Below, piece by piece: positions 14,750 through 23,721 of a DNA stretch of 64,000 nucleotides. This DNA comes from Poriferisodalis sp965208895 (GTDB taxonomy: Bacteria; Actinomycetota; Acidimicrobiia; Acidimicrobiales; Poriferisodalaceae). The number at the start of each line of letters is the position of its first letter. The stretch's first letter is position 1. The notes beneath the pieces were generated by a model that saw nothing but the letters and a program-made list of their open reading frames with translations, did not search any database and was not told where the DNA came from. The stretch spans positions 806,001 through 870,000 of the forward strand of contig NZ_OZ242363.1 of NCBI RefSeq assembly GCF_965208895.1, in the 5' to 3' direction. Position numbers and translations under genes: made by a program.

Positions 14750-16231
14750 ATGTTCGGCGATGTCGTGCGAGAACTCGCTCCTGACTATGTGGATGCACCC
14801 GAAGCCAGCGTCGACACTGCGTCTGCATGGCCCACTGCCGGTTCGGCATGGCCCAATGAGGCGGCGGTGTGGGCGGGTGGCGATTTCGGACCTGTCGAAG
14901 ATATCGCCGGTTCCGCCGACCATCGGAACAGCTCACTCAGCGCGTTCTCGGCCGCAGAGGTTGCCAAGCGGCGTGATACTGCCGCTGGATGTGCTGCTGA
15001 CGGCGCGATAGTCGGCGGCAATGCGGCCAGTTGCGATGCCGATCTAGATGCGCTGGACGTTGGTGAACTCACGGATCTGCTGGTCGAGTTGACCGCTGAG
15101 CGCGCTCGCATCGAGGGCCGTTATCTAGCGGCGGTGGGCGAGATGACGTCGCGTTACGGCGCACAAGCCACCGCGTATGTCTTACGCGACCAGACACGCA
15201 TGAACGGCGCGCAGGCCCGCTCCGAGGCCCGCCTGGCCGAGAGCTTGGTCTCAGAGGGCTTCACCGACACGCTCGACGCGATGCAGGCCGGCGAGATTCA
15301 TATGTCCCATGCGAAGGTGATCGCCCGCGAAGCACCCAAGAAGCACCGCCGCAGCGAAGACGACTTCTTGGAACTGGCGCGCGCCTACCCGTCCGACACG
15401 ATTGCCCGCCACCCGCTCGCCAATTACAGCCTGCAGATCGCAGACGAACTGGCGGCCGAGGCTGCCGCCAAGGATCTGAGCCCCATCGACGCCGAGCTGG
15501 CGTTGCAGCGTCATGAGCGCTCGGCGTCGCTGCGGATGGGCGACGACGGCATGTGGCACCTGCGCGGCAAGTTCGACTTCCTCGCCGGGCGCCAGCTCAG
15601 CGCGGCCCTGCAGGCTGCGGTGCGCTCGATGCGCCAACGCCATGCTGAAGACAACCCTGACGACAGCGGCGACGACGACGCTCCGTCACGGGCGCAGCTC
15701 ACGGCCGATGCCTTGTGCGATCTGCTGCTGGGCAACGAAGCCGCCCGGCGCGCTGCAACCAACTTGCTCATCATCGCCGACTACGACATCGCCAGCGACC
15801 GGCTCGCCAACCCCCGCCTCGACGACGGCACTCCCCTGTCAGCGCAGATGCTCGTCGAGTACGGCGTGAACGCCAAGGTGCTGCCGGCCATGTTCTCGGC
15901 CGACTGGTCGCAGCTTGCGCTGGGGCGCACACGCAACGCCAACGACGCCCAACGGCTCGTGCTCGCAGCACGCGACGGCGGCTGTATCGGCTGCGAACTC
16001 ACCTCCGAACATACCCAAGCGCACCACATCGACTACTTCGAAAACGACGGCCTCACCGAGATTCCGAATCTCGCCTCACTCTGCGAGCCGTGCCACCGAG
16101 ACGTTCACACGCACGAACGCAAGATTCACACCCGATCCGACGGGCAACCTCGACTGTCGTCTCCTGAGTTCGAAGACGGTGCGCCTGATCACAATTCCGC
16201 CAGTCGACAAGCTGCTGCACGCAGTCCCTGA
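14750..16231 (+). CDS. DUF222 (13E12-type) HNH endonuclease
   Basis: A 493-residue protein of the actinobacterial DUF222-HNH family, called 13E12 repeat proteins in mycobacteria. The DUF222 helical part spans about residues 100-330 (LDVGELTDLLVELTAERARIEGRYLAA, AQARSEARLAESL, HMSHAKVIAR). The C-terminal HNH zinc-finger nuclease is CIGCELTSEHTQAHHIDYF, then NLASLCEPCHRDVHTHE, with paired CxxC motifs and the catalytic HH. Function is not established; they are multi-copy and suspected mobile. The N-terminus has a short internal repeat (SAWP twice). I start at ATG 14750, because it is preceded by a good -10 sequence. A 13E12 gene also follows xerD in M. tuberculosis. Confidence 0.85.
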   Translation: MFGDVVRELAPDYVDAPEASVDTASAWPTAGSAWPNEAAVWAGGDFGPVEDIAGSADHRNSSLSAFSAAEVAKRRDTAAGCAADGAIVGGNAASCDADLDALDVGELTDLLVELTAERARIEGRYLAAVGEMTSRYGAQATAYVLRDQTRMNGAQARSEARLAESLVSEGFTDTLDAMQAGEIHMSHAKVIAREAPKKHRRSEDDFLELARAYPSDTIARHPLANYSLQIADELAAEAAAKDLSPIDAELALQRHERSASLRMGDDGMWHLRGKFDFLAGRQLSAALQAAVRSMRQRHAEDNPDDSGDDDAPSRAQLTADALCDLLLGNEAARRAATNLLIIADYDIASDRLANPRLDDGTPLSAQMLVEYGVNAKVLPAMFSADWSQLALGRTRNANDAQRLVLAARDGGCIGCELTSEHTQAHHIDYFENDGLTEIPNLASLCEPCHRDVHTHERKIHTRSDGQPRLSSPEFEDGAPDHNSASRQAAARSP

Positions 16232-16354
16232 CGGCGCTCGGGCAAGCGTCGGGCAGCAACAGCCTTTCCGACGAGCCGTCGGCACTGACAGATCGGACGC
16301 CTTGGAGCTCTCAGCTCATGCGCCGGCGAGCACGGGAGTATCGAGACTCTCCGA

Positions 16355-19300
16355 TTACTCGCCAGGCTTCGCCACGAGACGCAACGGGTTCTGGCCGATA
16401 ACCACACCGGTATCCCGTAGCGCCTCGACTGCTTGATCGAATGCACCATCGATGTCGGAGCCGGTCCGCTTCCAGCCGTAGATGCGTGCCCATTCTCGGC
16501 AGAGATCATCCCGGTCGCAAGGACCCGCATCTTCAAGAATGCAGCGAACGGCCATTTGGATCTCCGCAGGGGGGACCCGCGCCACCGCGCGGCGCGGCGC
16601 TTCAGATGACGTGGGCACGCGTACAGCGACCTCGACAACGCTGCTGGACAGCCACACGCCGCGAGCTTCTATGCGGCCATCGATTTGAGCTTGGTCAACA
16701 ATCTCGTCGAACGCCTTGCGCACACGTGCGCCAGCGCGTTGAAGTCCCCATGATTCCCGAACAGCGCGCAGAACATCTTCTCGGTGGATCGGCGAATGAT
16801 CGTCGACGATACGGAGCACTTGGTCCGCGACGGCTGGCCGCGAAACGGGGTCATGCAACTCCCACCCGTCACCTTGTACTCGGGGCAGTTGAGGTGCGTC
16901 GTAGGGCGTCGCCCATTCTGGGACCGCATCGAATTCGATCTCGTCGAATACCACGTGCAGAGCGTCGTCCCGGTGAGTCTCTCGGCTGCCACCACCAAGC
17001 CCCGGGTCGTCCGGCCAGCCGCCTTGGCCGCTCTCCCACGGCACCGTGACCGGCTCGAGCGAATCTCCGGGACTCCCGGGATCAAGCGTGGTCTCTGCAG
17101 ACACGTGACGCGCCGTCACACTCACCATGTCGTCGGCCGATGCATCGATGGCTCGCTGGAGTGCCTCGCGGAGCTTGGCCACTTCTGCGGCGCGATTGGT
17201 GAACCACAATGTGCTCCGGATCCGGTAGATCGTCCAGCCCAGACGTTCGAGTACGTCCTGTCGCAACCGGTCACGGTCCCGTGCCACCTTGGAGGAGTGG
17301 TAGCTGGCGCCGTCGCACTCGATACCCAGCACATATGCACCCGGTCGGTCGGGATGCCGGACACCGATATCGATCCGGTATCCGGCGACACCGACTTGCG
17401 GGTCAGCCTCGTAGCCCATCTCTCTCACTGCCCGCAGCACGTCGGCTTCGAATGGACTCTCGACATCGCCCTGCGAACTTGCAGGTTCGAGAGCGAGCGC
17501 TTGGGGGCCGCGCTCGGCATAGTCGAGATAGCGGCGAAGATGCACTATCGATGGGTTGTCGGAGACGATGTCACCGGCCGAGATGGACGCGATGACCTCG
17601 ACTCGCCGTCGAGCCCTCGTCACGGCGACGTTGAGCCGACGCCAGCCGGTTTCTTTTCGGTTGAGCGGCCCAAAACCCATCGTGAGCTTGCCGTTCTCGT
17701 CTCGGCCATAGCCCACAGTGAGAATGATGATGTCGCGCTCGTCACCCTGAACGGTTTCCAAGTTCTTCACGAAAAGGCCCGACAAGCGGTCATCGCTATC
17801 GAGCAGGCCCTTCAACTCGGGCTCGCCGCGCGCTTGGCGCTCCAACTCGCGTTCAACGGCATCCTCCTGCGCAGACGAAAGCGCTACGACACCGATCGTC
17901 AGGCTCGGGTGATTCCGCCGGTGATGCAGAATGCGCGCGACCGCCATCGCCGCTTCCTCGCGATTGTCCCTCGTCGTTCCGCGCCGGTAGATGCCGTCGA
18001 CACGGAAGAATTCGACCCCTAGGTCTGGTGCGTCGAAATCGGCACTGGGGAAAGTCTGCAACTCGCCTTCGTAGAAGCTGCGATTTGAGAATGCGATCAA
18101 GTGCTCGTGGCGGCTGCGGTAGTGCCACCTCAGCGGCAGGTCGGGGAATCCGTGCGCCTTGCAGTCGCCAAGGATCGATTCGAAGTCGTCCGGACCATCG
18201 TCTCCGTCGTCAGCATCGTCGTCGACCAGCTTGGCAAAGAAGTTGGTGGGGGGCAGCTGTTTCTCGTCGCCTGCGACGATGAGCTGGCGGCCGCGGTAGA
18301 TGCAATTCACAGCGTCCGACTTGGTGACCTGAGAAGCCTCATCGATGATGACGGCATCGAACCGAAGGTCAGACGGCAGGAATTGTGACACCGACAGCGG
18401 ACTCATCATGAAGCACGGCTTCAGCCGTCGCGCCGCATCGCCTGCTTCGTCAAGCAGCCGACGCACTGGCCAGTGCCGTCTCGACTTCTGCGCCTCGCGC
18501 TTGATGAGTCCTGCACCGCCGGCTACTGACGTCGGCCGACGCTGCGCACACGCGTTGATGACGGCGGAGGCCGACAGCTCCACCAACCTGCGGTCGAGTT
18601 GCTGGAACTCCTGACGAATCCGGTTGTGATCGAGCGCGATACCCGCCCCCAGTCGGGGATCGCTATTCATGACGGCGTCTCCCCAGCGTCGTAGCACCGA
18701 ATGCTTCACAATGCGCGGGATGTCCAATCCCGAGACTGAGCGGCGCTCGCAGAGGTCGAGGACTGGTTGGAGGCCGAGCTGTGCAAGCTCACGCTGCGAC
18801 TGGTCGAAGTGCGACCAGACTTCGACATCGGCGACGCTTGATGCCAGCCCGTCCAGCAAGTCGAACGCCGCGTCGAATGATTCTGCGAGTCGTGCGCGAA
18901 TCGAGGTGGCGTAGTCCGCCTGGAAGACCTCGAGCAGTTGCTCGCGAGAGCGCTCAGCTTGGCCGAATGCTTGGGCTATGCGAGCCGACGTGAGCGGTGT
19001 CACCAAGATCGCAGCTGCAGTCTCCGGCCCCGGCGCGACATCGTTGCCGCCATCTGGATTCTTCATCGCGAAGTGCCCGCGCACCTCGCGCACCCATGCC
19101 GACGCTTCGCGCAACGACTCGGCCTGAGGCGCCGTTGCCAATTCGGCGAGATACTCGCGCAGCGGTCCGATTGACTCATCAGCAGCTTCCACGAGCCGTG
19201 CGTGCTCAGTCCGCTTGCCGAGGATCGAAACGGCCTTATTCACCGTCACCGCGCTGCCGACCATTCCGACAACACCGGCGACGGCTGTCTCGATGTCGCC

Positions 19301-22027
19301 GAGGACCGCGTTCTGGTCCTGACACCACTTGACAGCAGCGGGCACTGCAAGGCGTTGAAGCTCCTCGATCGCTCGTCGCTCCACCGCTTGCAGTCGACAA
19401 CCTCGGAATTGGGCAATCTCGTCGGCTGTTTGCTCAGCGGTTGCTACCGCTACGGCGACAAGTTCCGAACCGCGACCAAGGACCCGGGCGAGGCCCTCCC
19501 GGCTGACCGTGCCGCCTGACCTCTCAATTGCCTGATCAGCGATGCCGGTCGCCCGTCTGATCTGCTCGAAGTCCGTATCGTCGATGCCCCGCCAGTACTC
19601 GCCGAGAGCGTCAGCGTGACGAGTGATCTCGCTCCTGAGTTTCTGGTCGGTTTCCTGCCACCGCACAGCGTCATCGAGACGTTCGATCACTTGCTTGGTG
19701 ACGGCGCCGATCACGGTGGCCGATGCGAGGTCTCGCTTGTCGCGCCGGTACTGCTTGCTGAGCTTGCGCACACCTCGATGCAGCGCGCCGAAACGTTGCC
19801 GCAGCCCCGCAAGTTCAAGTTCAAGGACGCCGCGCTTGAAGGTGTGCCTGAGTTCTGCTGCGTAGTCGCGCCATTGCGTGACAAGTGGCTCAAGTGCAGA
19901 AACGGCAGCGCGCGCCATACGCAGCCGATCCCCGTGGAACCAGTTCGGTTCTGGCGGCGACTCCGAGCTGGCGAGCTTGCCCAAGTCGGCGAGCGTCGCC
20001 AACGAACCCACGGTGGCCTCGTCGCGGAACTCGAAGGCGTCGAGCAGCGACGATGCGTGCCCTCGAGCAGCCTCGATGTGCCGTGTTGCAGCGTCGCACG
20101 CGGATCGAACATCCTGAAGTTCGGACACCGCCCGATCCCGCAAGGCACTCACCGGCGGGTCGAGTGTTTCTGCCGTTGCCAAGGCTTGCAGAAGCTGGGC
20201 GGACGCGACCGGGTCGAGTTCACGCCATTCGGACTGCCACGCGCTCAGGTCGCTCTTGACCCTTTGCAGCGCGTCAACCAGATCGGCGAGGTGATTGACT
20301 TGCTCGCTGACGGCGTCGTGACTGCTGACCGTGAGCCAGTCCGGCGACACTGAAGGCCGCCGTTCAATGAGATCGATCAACGCCGAGAGCCAATCGATGT
20401 CACCTAGCGCGGGATCATCCACGATGTGCAATTCCTCGTGGATCTCCTTGCACAGGCTGTGGAGAGCTGCTGCTGCTGATCGGTGCTCCTCCACGAGAGA
20501 GCGGCATTGAACGACGCTCGTCCGAGATACGTCGTTCTGGACCATTTCGCGCCAGAGAAACGCGCTCCCGCGCTCAAATGGAGCCCAGTTCTCGCTGAGC
20601 CGCTCAGCCTGTTCGAGCATCGTCCGGAAGCGTCGGGCAGACAGATCAGATGCCTCAAGCGTCGTGAGCGGGGCAACCGGAGATGAATCGACACTGACGA
20701 TTTCGCCGACGACGTCGTGGACGCTGCGACCGAGCGGTTGGCGAACTTCATTGACGGCGATTGCGTGGTCAGTCAGCAGCCGGCGAAGTTCGGCGACGCG
20801 GTCCCGCTCGTCATCGGTGAAGCCAACTGGCGCGTTCGGGCGCTTCGTCAAGGCCGCACCGAGTTCTTGGGCGACGGCCTTGCGTGTCGCCTTGTGGCTG
20901 TGAAGCTCGAGCACGAATTCATCGAGGTGAAGATCAGCAAGACGCTTGAGCACGACGTCGAGCGCAGCCGCCTTCTCTGAGACGAACAAGACCGTCTTGC
21001 CGTCATAGAGGAGCTGCGCGATCGAATTGGCAATCGTTTGCGACTTGCCAGTGCCCGGTGGGCCGCTCATGACGAAGCTGCGGCTTGCTCGAGCGGCGAC
21101 AACGCACTGGCGCTGTGACGCATCCGCGTCGAGGATGCACGCGAGCTCCTCAGGGGGATGCCTTTGATCCAGGTGCTCCTCCGGCACCGGCGCGAAGTCG
21201 ACTGCGTCGTGCACTTCGCTCGTCGGCCCCTCAACGAGAAGCTGGATCAGATCGTGGGCAACGACCCGGTCTTCGTTCTCCTCGAGATCGCGGTAGATCG
21301 CGTACTTGTGGAAGCTGAAGGTGCTCAGCACGACGCGCTCGTCGATGGCCCAGGCTTCCCGGTCGGGCAGCTTCGTGCGAAGTGCCTCGACTGCCTCGGT
21401 GTAGCTGTCGTCGCCCAGTTCGTCCAGCGTGGGCAACTTGATGCCGTAGTTCCTGTCGAGTGCCGCTGCCAAGGCCGGATTGATGGCGGGCTCAGCATCT
21501 GCGGATTCAATCAGCCGCCAAGCGCCGGTGACGGCGTCATGCTCAAGTTGGGCAGGGAGCAAGTACAGCGGGCTGTGGACCGTCTCGTCACTTCCCGGCT
21601 CGGGCCAACTGAGCATGCCGAGCCCGAGATAAAGCACATGGAGACCGGTGTCCATGAACTCGGAGCGAGACTTGCTTCGAAGCGTTCTGAGGCTCTTCTC
21701 GATGTCGGAGCGCTTCTTCCCCAGACTCTCGACCACGACTAGCTCGTCGGTCCTCGGAGACGGCTGCGGCGGAACCTCAGGGTCGATCACCTCTCCGTCG
21801 TCAGACTCGGGAGATGGGAGAAAGACGCCCCAACCGCCCGATGAGCCGGTTCGCCGAAGGCGCCGCCACACGTCCCCGGCTGCCTGCTCGAATTCGAGCG
21901 AACCCGACCGCAGGTGCCTGAAATACAGCAGCCGATTTCTCCGGCTGAGATCGATCAGTTCCTCGCGCCATCGACGCAGGTGCTCGCGGATGTGATCCCG
22001 GCCAGCCATGCAATCAGTCTTGCTCAT
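16355..22027 (-). CDS. DUF4011 helicase with PD-(D/E)XK nuclease domain (Hhe-like defence protein)
   Basis: A 1890-residue protein. The N-terminal DUF4011 region begins REELIDLSRRNRLLYFRHLR. A superfamily 1 helicase follows: Walker A SGPPGTGKSQTI (residues ~321-332), Walker B VIIDEASQVTKSD (~1222), VAGDEKQLPP, WHYRSRHEHLI, QGDERDIIILTVGYGRD and RLNVAVTRARRRVEV (~1466). A PD-(D/E)XK (MTES_1575/Vsr-like) nuclease lies at ~1520-1620 with YRIDIGV, GIECDGASYHSS and GWTIYRIRSTLWF. Two DUF3320-like winged helices end it. DUF4011-helicase-Vsr single-gene systems (Hhe) have been reported as antiphage. A long coiled-coil-rich stretch (~450-1150) separates the helicase halves. ATG 22027 or 22009 could be the start. 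Confidence 0.85.
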   Translation of the reverse strand: MSKTDCMAGRDHIREHLRRWREELIDLSRRNRLLYFRHLRSGSLEFEQAAGDVWRRLRRTGSSGGWGVFLPSPESDDGEVIDPEVPPQPSPRTDELVVVESLGKKRSDIEKSLRTLRSKSRSEFMDTGLHVLYLGLGMLSWPEPGSDETVHSPLYLLPAQLEHDAVTGAWRLIESADAEPAINPALAAALDRNYGIKLPTLDELGDDSYTEAVEALRTKLPDREAWAIDERVVLSTFSFHKYAIYRDLEENEDRVVAHDLIQLLVEGPTSEVHDAVDFAPVPEEHLDQRHPPEELACILDADASQRQCVVAARASRSFVMSGPPGTGKSQTIANSIAQLLYDGKTVLFVSEKAAALDVVLKRLADLHLDEFVLELHSHKATRKAVAQELGAALTKRPNAPVGFTDDERDRVAELRRLLTDHAIAVNEVRQPLGRSVHDVVGEIVSVDSSPVAPLTTLEASDLSARRFRTMLEQAERLSENWAPFERGSAFLWREMVQNDVSRTSVVQCRSLVEEHRSAAAALHSLCKEIHEELHIVDDPALGDIDWLSALIDLIERRPSVSPDWLTVSSHDAVSEQVNHLADLVDALQRVKSDLSAWQSEWRELDPVASAQLLQALATAETLDPPVSALRDRAVSELQDVRSACDAATRHIEAARGHASSLLDAFEFRDEATVGSLATLADLGKLASSESPPEPNWFHGDRLRMARAAVSALEPLVTQWRDYAAELRHTFKRGVLELELAGLRQRFGALHRGVRKLSKQYRRDKRDLASATVIGAVTKQVIERLDDAVRWQETDQKLRSEITRHADALGEYWRGIDDTDFEQIRRATGIADQAIERSGGTVSREGLARVLGRGSELVAVAVATAEQTADEIAQFRGCRLQAVERRAIEELQRLAVPAAVKWCQDQNAVLGDIETAVAGVVGMVGSAVTVNKAVSILGKRTEHARLVEAADESIGPLREYLAELATAPQAESLREASAWVREVRGHFAMKNPDGGNDVAPGPETAAAILVTPLTSARIAQAFGQAERSREQLLEVFQADYATSIRARLAESFDAAFDLLDGLASSVADVEVWSHFDQSQRELAQLGLQPVLDLCERRSVSGLDIPRIVKHSVLRRWGDAVMNSDPRLGAGIALDHNRIRQEFQQLDRRLVELSASAVINACAQRRPTSVAGGAGLIKREAQKSRRHWPVRRLLDEAGDAARRLKPCFMMSPLSVSQFLPSDLRFDAVIIDEASQVTKSDAVNCIYRGRQLIVAGDEKQLPPTNFFAKLVDDDADDGDDGPDDFESILGDCKAHGFPDLPLRWHYRSRHEHLIAFSNRSFYEGELQTFPSADFDAPDLGVEFFRVDGIYRRGTTRDNREEAAMAVARILHHRRNHPSLTIGVVALSSAQEDAVERELERQARGEPELKGLLDSDDRLSGLFVKNLETVQGDERDIIILTVGYGRDENGKLTMGFGPLNRKETGWRRLNVAVTRARRRVEVIASISAGDIVSDNPSIVHLRRYLDYAERGPQALALEPASSQGDVESPFEADVLRAVREMGYEADPQVGVAGYRIDIGVRHPDRPGAYVLGIECDGASYHSSKVARDRDRLRQDVLERLGWTIYRIRSTLWFTNRAAEVAKLREALQRAIDASADDMVSVTARHVSAETTLDPGSPGDSLEPVTVPWESGQGGWPDDPGLGGGSRETHRDDALHVVFDEIEFDAVPEWATPYDAPQLPRVQGDGWELHDPVSRPAVADQVLRIVDDHSPIHREDVLRAVRESWGLQRAGARVRKAFDEIVDQAQIDGRIEARGVWLSSSVVEVAVRVPTSSEAPRRAVARVPPAEIQMAVRCILEDAGPCDRDDLCREWARIYGWKRTGSDIDGAFDQAVEALRDTGVVIGQNPLRLVAKPGE

Positions 22028-22123
22028 TGTTGCACGAGCTACATCTGCAAGGGTTCAAGCTCTGCACGCCGGGTCGCAGGATCAGTCCAAGTGGCCGAAG
22101 CAGGGCCTGACGCGTCCAAGACG

Positions 22124-22540
22124 TCAGAGCGAACCCCGGGGCACGATCCACTCGGTCGGCTGGCCAGTCACCGCAGCAATCCGTTGGTAGTCGGCGTCGT
22201 AGTGAAGGACCGTCAGGCCGTTCAGCTCGGCGACTGCGGCGATCAACAAGTCCGGCAGTGCGACCCTGTGCTGACCGCGTTGCGCTAGCTGATGCTGAAC
22301 TTCCAGCGCCCGCGAGGTGATCACCTCGGTGATCGGAAACGACGTCATGGCGCGACGTTCCGCTGCGATCGACTCGTAGTCCTGGAGTGAGCGAGCGCTG
22401 TACAGGACCTCAAGATCGACGATGGGACATGTCGCCACGTACCCGTCGACAATCAGGGGCGAGAGCCGGTTCGCGACCTCATCGTGGTGCATGCGCGCCA
22501 GCGCGCTCTTGTCCGCTAGGAACAGCGGTCTCAGCGCCAT
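22124..22540 (-). CDS. vapC: VapC-type PIN ribonuclease toxin
   Basis: A 138-residue PIN protein. The acidic residues fall in FLADKSALARMH (Asp10), IVDLEVLYSARS (Glu), HRVALPDLLIAAVAEL (Asp) and LHYDADYQRIA (Asp), the full VapC set. It overlaps the upstream VapB by 10 bp, so the pair is coupled. By family it cleaves tRNA or rRNA. It sits between the large helicase-nuclease and the recombinase, and may stabilise this accessory block. Confidence 0.9.
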   Translation of the reverse strand: MALRPLFLADKSALARMHHDEVANRLSPLIVDGYVATCPIVDLEVLYSARSLQDYESIAAERRAMTSFPITEVITSRALEVQHQLAQRGQHRVALPDLLIAAVAELNGLTVLHYDADYQRIAAVTGQPTEWIVPRGSL

Positions 22541-22737
22541 GCAGCGGCCATCACGCCTTCATCGGCAAGATCGGTGCCGTCAAGGTCCGCGAGACGGCGT
22601 ACGTGCCTGAGGCGCAACTGTGCCTCCACAGTGTGCCGCAGCGCGGCATTCACGGTGTCCTTCATGGTGGCGGCGCCGGTCACCTGCCGCGCCTGTTCCA
22701 GCAGTGCGTCGTCGATGTCAATGAGCCGCTTCGTCAC
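22531..22737 (-). CDS. vapB: VapB-type antitoxin
   Basis: A 68-residue ribbon-helix-helix antitoxin: MTKRLIDIDDALLEQARQVTGAATMKDTVNAALRH is the DNA-binding half, with a toxin-binding tail ending GVMAAAWR. It starts at GTG 22737 and overlaps vapC. RHH antitoxins bind palindromes in their own promoter, and such a palindrome lies directly upstream. Confidence 0.9.
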   Translation of the reverse strand: MTKRLIDIDDALLEQARQVTGAATMKDTVNAALRHTVEAQLRLRHVRRLADLDGTDLADEGVMAAAWR

Positions 22738-22780
22738 GAGCCGTAGTATATCCAGGTCACCTTATTCATATATACGTCGT
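22738..22780 (-). promoter_or_regulatory. vapBC promoter/operator region
   Basis: An AT-rich patch in GC-rich DNA. On the minus strand TATACT (22745-22750) is a good -10. The region contains nested symmetry: GTATAT and ATATAC arms about a central AGGTCACCT. This is the expected size and place for VapB autoregulation; the -35 is weak. Confidence 0.5.
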
Positions 22781-22792
22781 CGCGCTCGTGTG

Positions 22793-23719
22793 TCAGTAGC
22801 GGGCGCGGGGGTGTGCTTGGCGGTAGACCTCGGTCAGCCGTTCCTGGGAGACGGCGGTGTAGCGCTGGGTGCTCGAGATGGAGGCGTGGCCCAGCAACTC
22901 CTGCACGCTGCGGATGTCCGCGCCGCCGTCGAGCATGTGCGTGGCGCATGAATGGCGCAGCACGTGGGTCGTCAGCTGATCGGGACCGAGACCGACGCGG
23001 TCGCCGTGGCGGCGCACAATCAGCCACACGCCCTGGCGGGTAATGCGGCGGCCCCGGGCATTCAGAAACAGCGCAGCGGAATCGTCCCTCGTCCGCCAGG
23101 CAGGCGGCTCGACGGCGCCACGGCCGGCACCGCTCAGCCATTCGCCCACCGCATCGGCGGCGTGACGCCCCACGGGCACGACACGCTCCTTGCCACCCTT
23201 GCCCCACACCCGCATCAGCCGCTCGTCGAGGTCGACGTCGCCAAGCGAGAGCGCCACCAGCTCGCTGGCCCGCAGGCCCATGCCGTAGAGCACTTCGAGC
23301 ATCGCCCGGTCGCGCCGCGCCAGCGGGCTGTCTCCCACCGGGGAGGCCAGCAGCTGAAGAACCTGATCCCGCCGCAACGCCCGGGGCAGTCCCGCCGGGG
23401 TGCGCGGCACGTCGAGTGCACCGGCTGGATCGGTTGGCGCCAGGTCCTCTGCCACGAGGAACCGGTAGAGGCCTCGCAAGCTGACCGCGGCCCGGGCCAC
23501 CGTCGAGGGAGCTCGCCCGAGGTCGTCTCGCAGGAACGCCAAGTAGGCGGCGATGTCGGATGAGGCGGCATCGAGCAGGCCGCTGCCGCGCGCCTCCAAC
23601 CACCCGGCGAAAGAATCGAGGTCGGCCCGGTACGACGCCACGGTTCGCGCCGCTCGACCCCGCTCGTTTGACAACCAGCCCAGATAGTCCTCGGCTTCGA
23701 GGGCCAGTGCGCCGGCCAC
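22793..23719 (-). CDS. xerD: Tyrosine recombinase of the XerC/XerD family
   Basis: A 308-residue integrase-family recombinase, presumably acting on chromosome dimers at dif. The N-terminal SAM-like domain (YLGWLSNERGRAARTVASYRADL) is followed by the catalytic domain with all residues: Arg in YGMGLRASELVAL, Lys in VWGKGGKERVVPV, HVLRHSCATHML, LLGHASISSTQRY. I place the start at GTG 23719, two bases after the pyrG stop, which gives the normal family length; the longer frame reads through pyrG in an improbable composition. The position next to pyrG matches M. tuberculosis xerD. Whether it is XerC or XerD cannot be settled from this window. Confidence 0.92.
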   Translation of the reverse strand: MAGALALEAEDYLGWLSNERGRAARTVASYRADLDSFAGWLEARGSGLLDAASSDIAAYLAFLRDDLGRAPSTVARAAVSLRGLYRFLVAEDLAPTDPAGALDVPRTPAGLPRALRRDQVLQLLASPVGDSPLARRDRAMLEVLYGMGLRASELVALSLGDVDLDERLMRVWGKGGKERVVPVGRHAADAVGEWLSGAGRGAVEPPAWRTRDDSAALFLNARGRRITRQGVWLIVRRHGDRVGLGPDQLTTHVLRHSCATHMLDGGADIRSVQELLGHASISSTQRYTAVSQERLTEVYRQAHPRARY

Positions 23720-23721
23720 CC

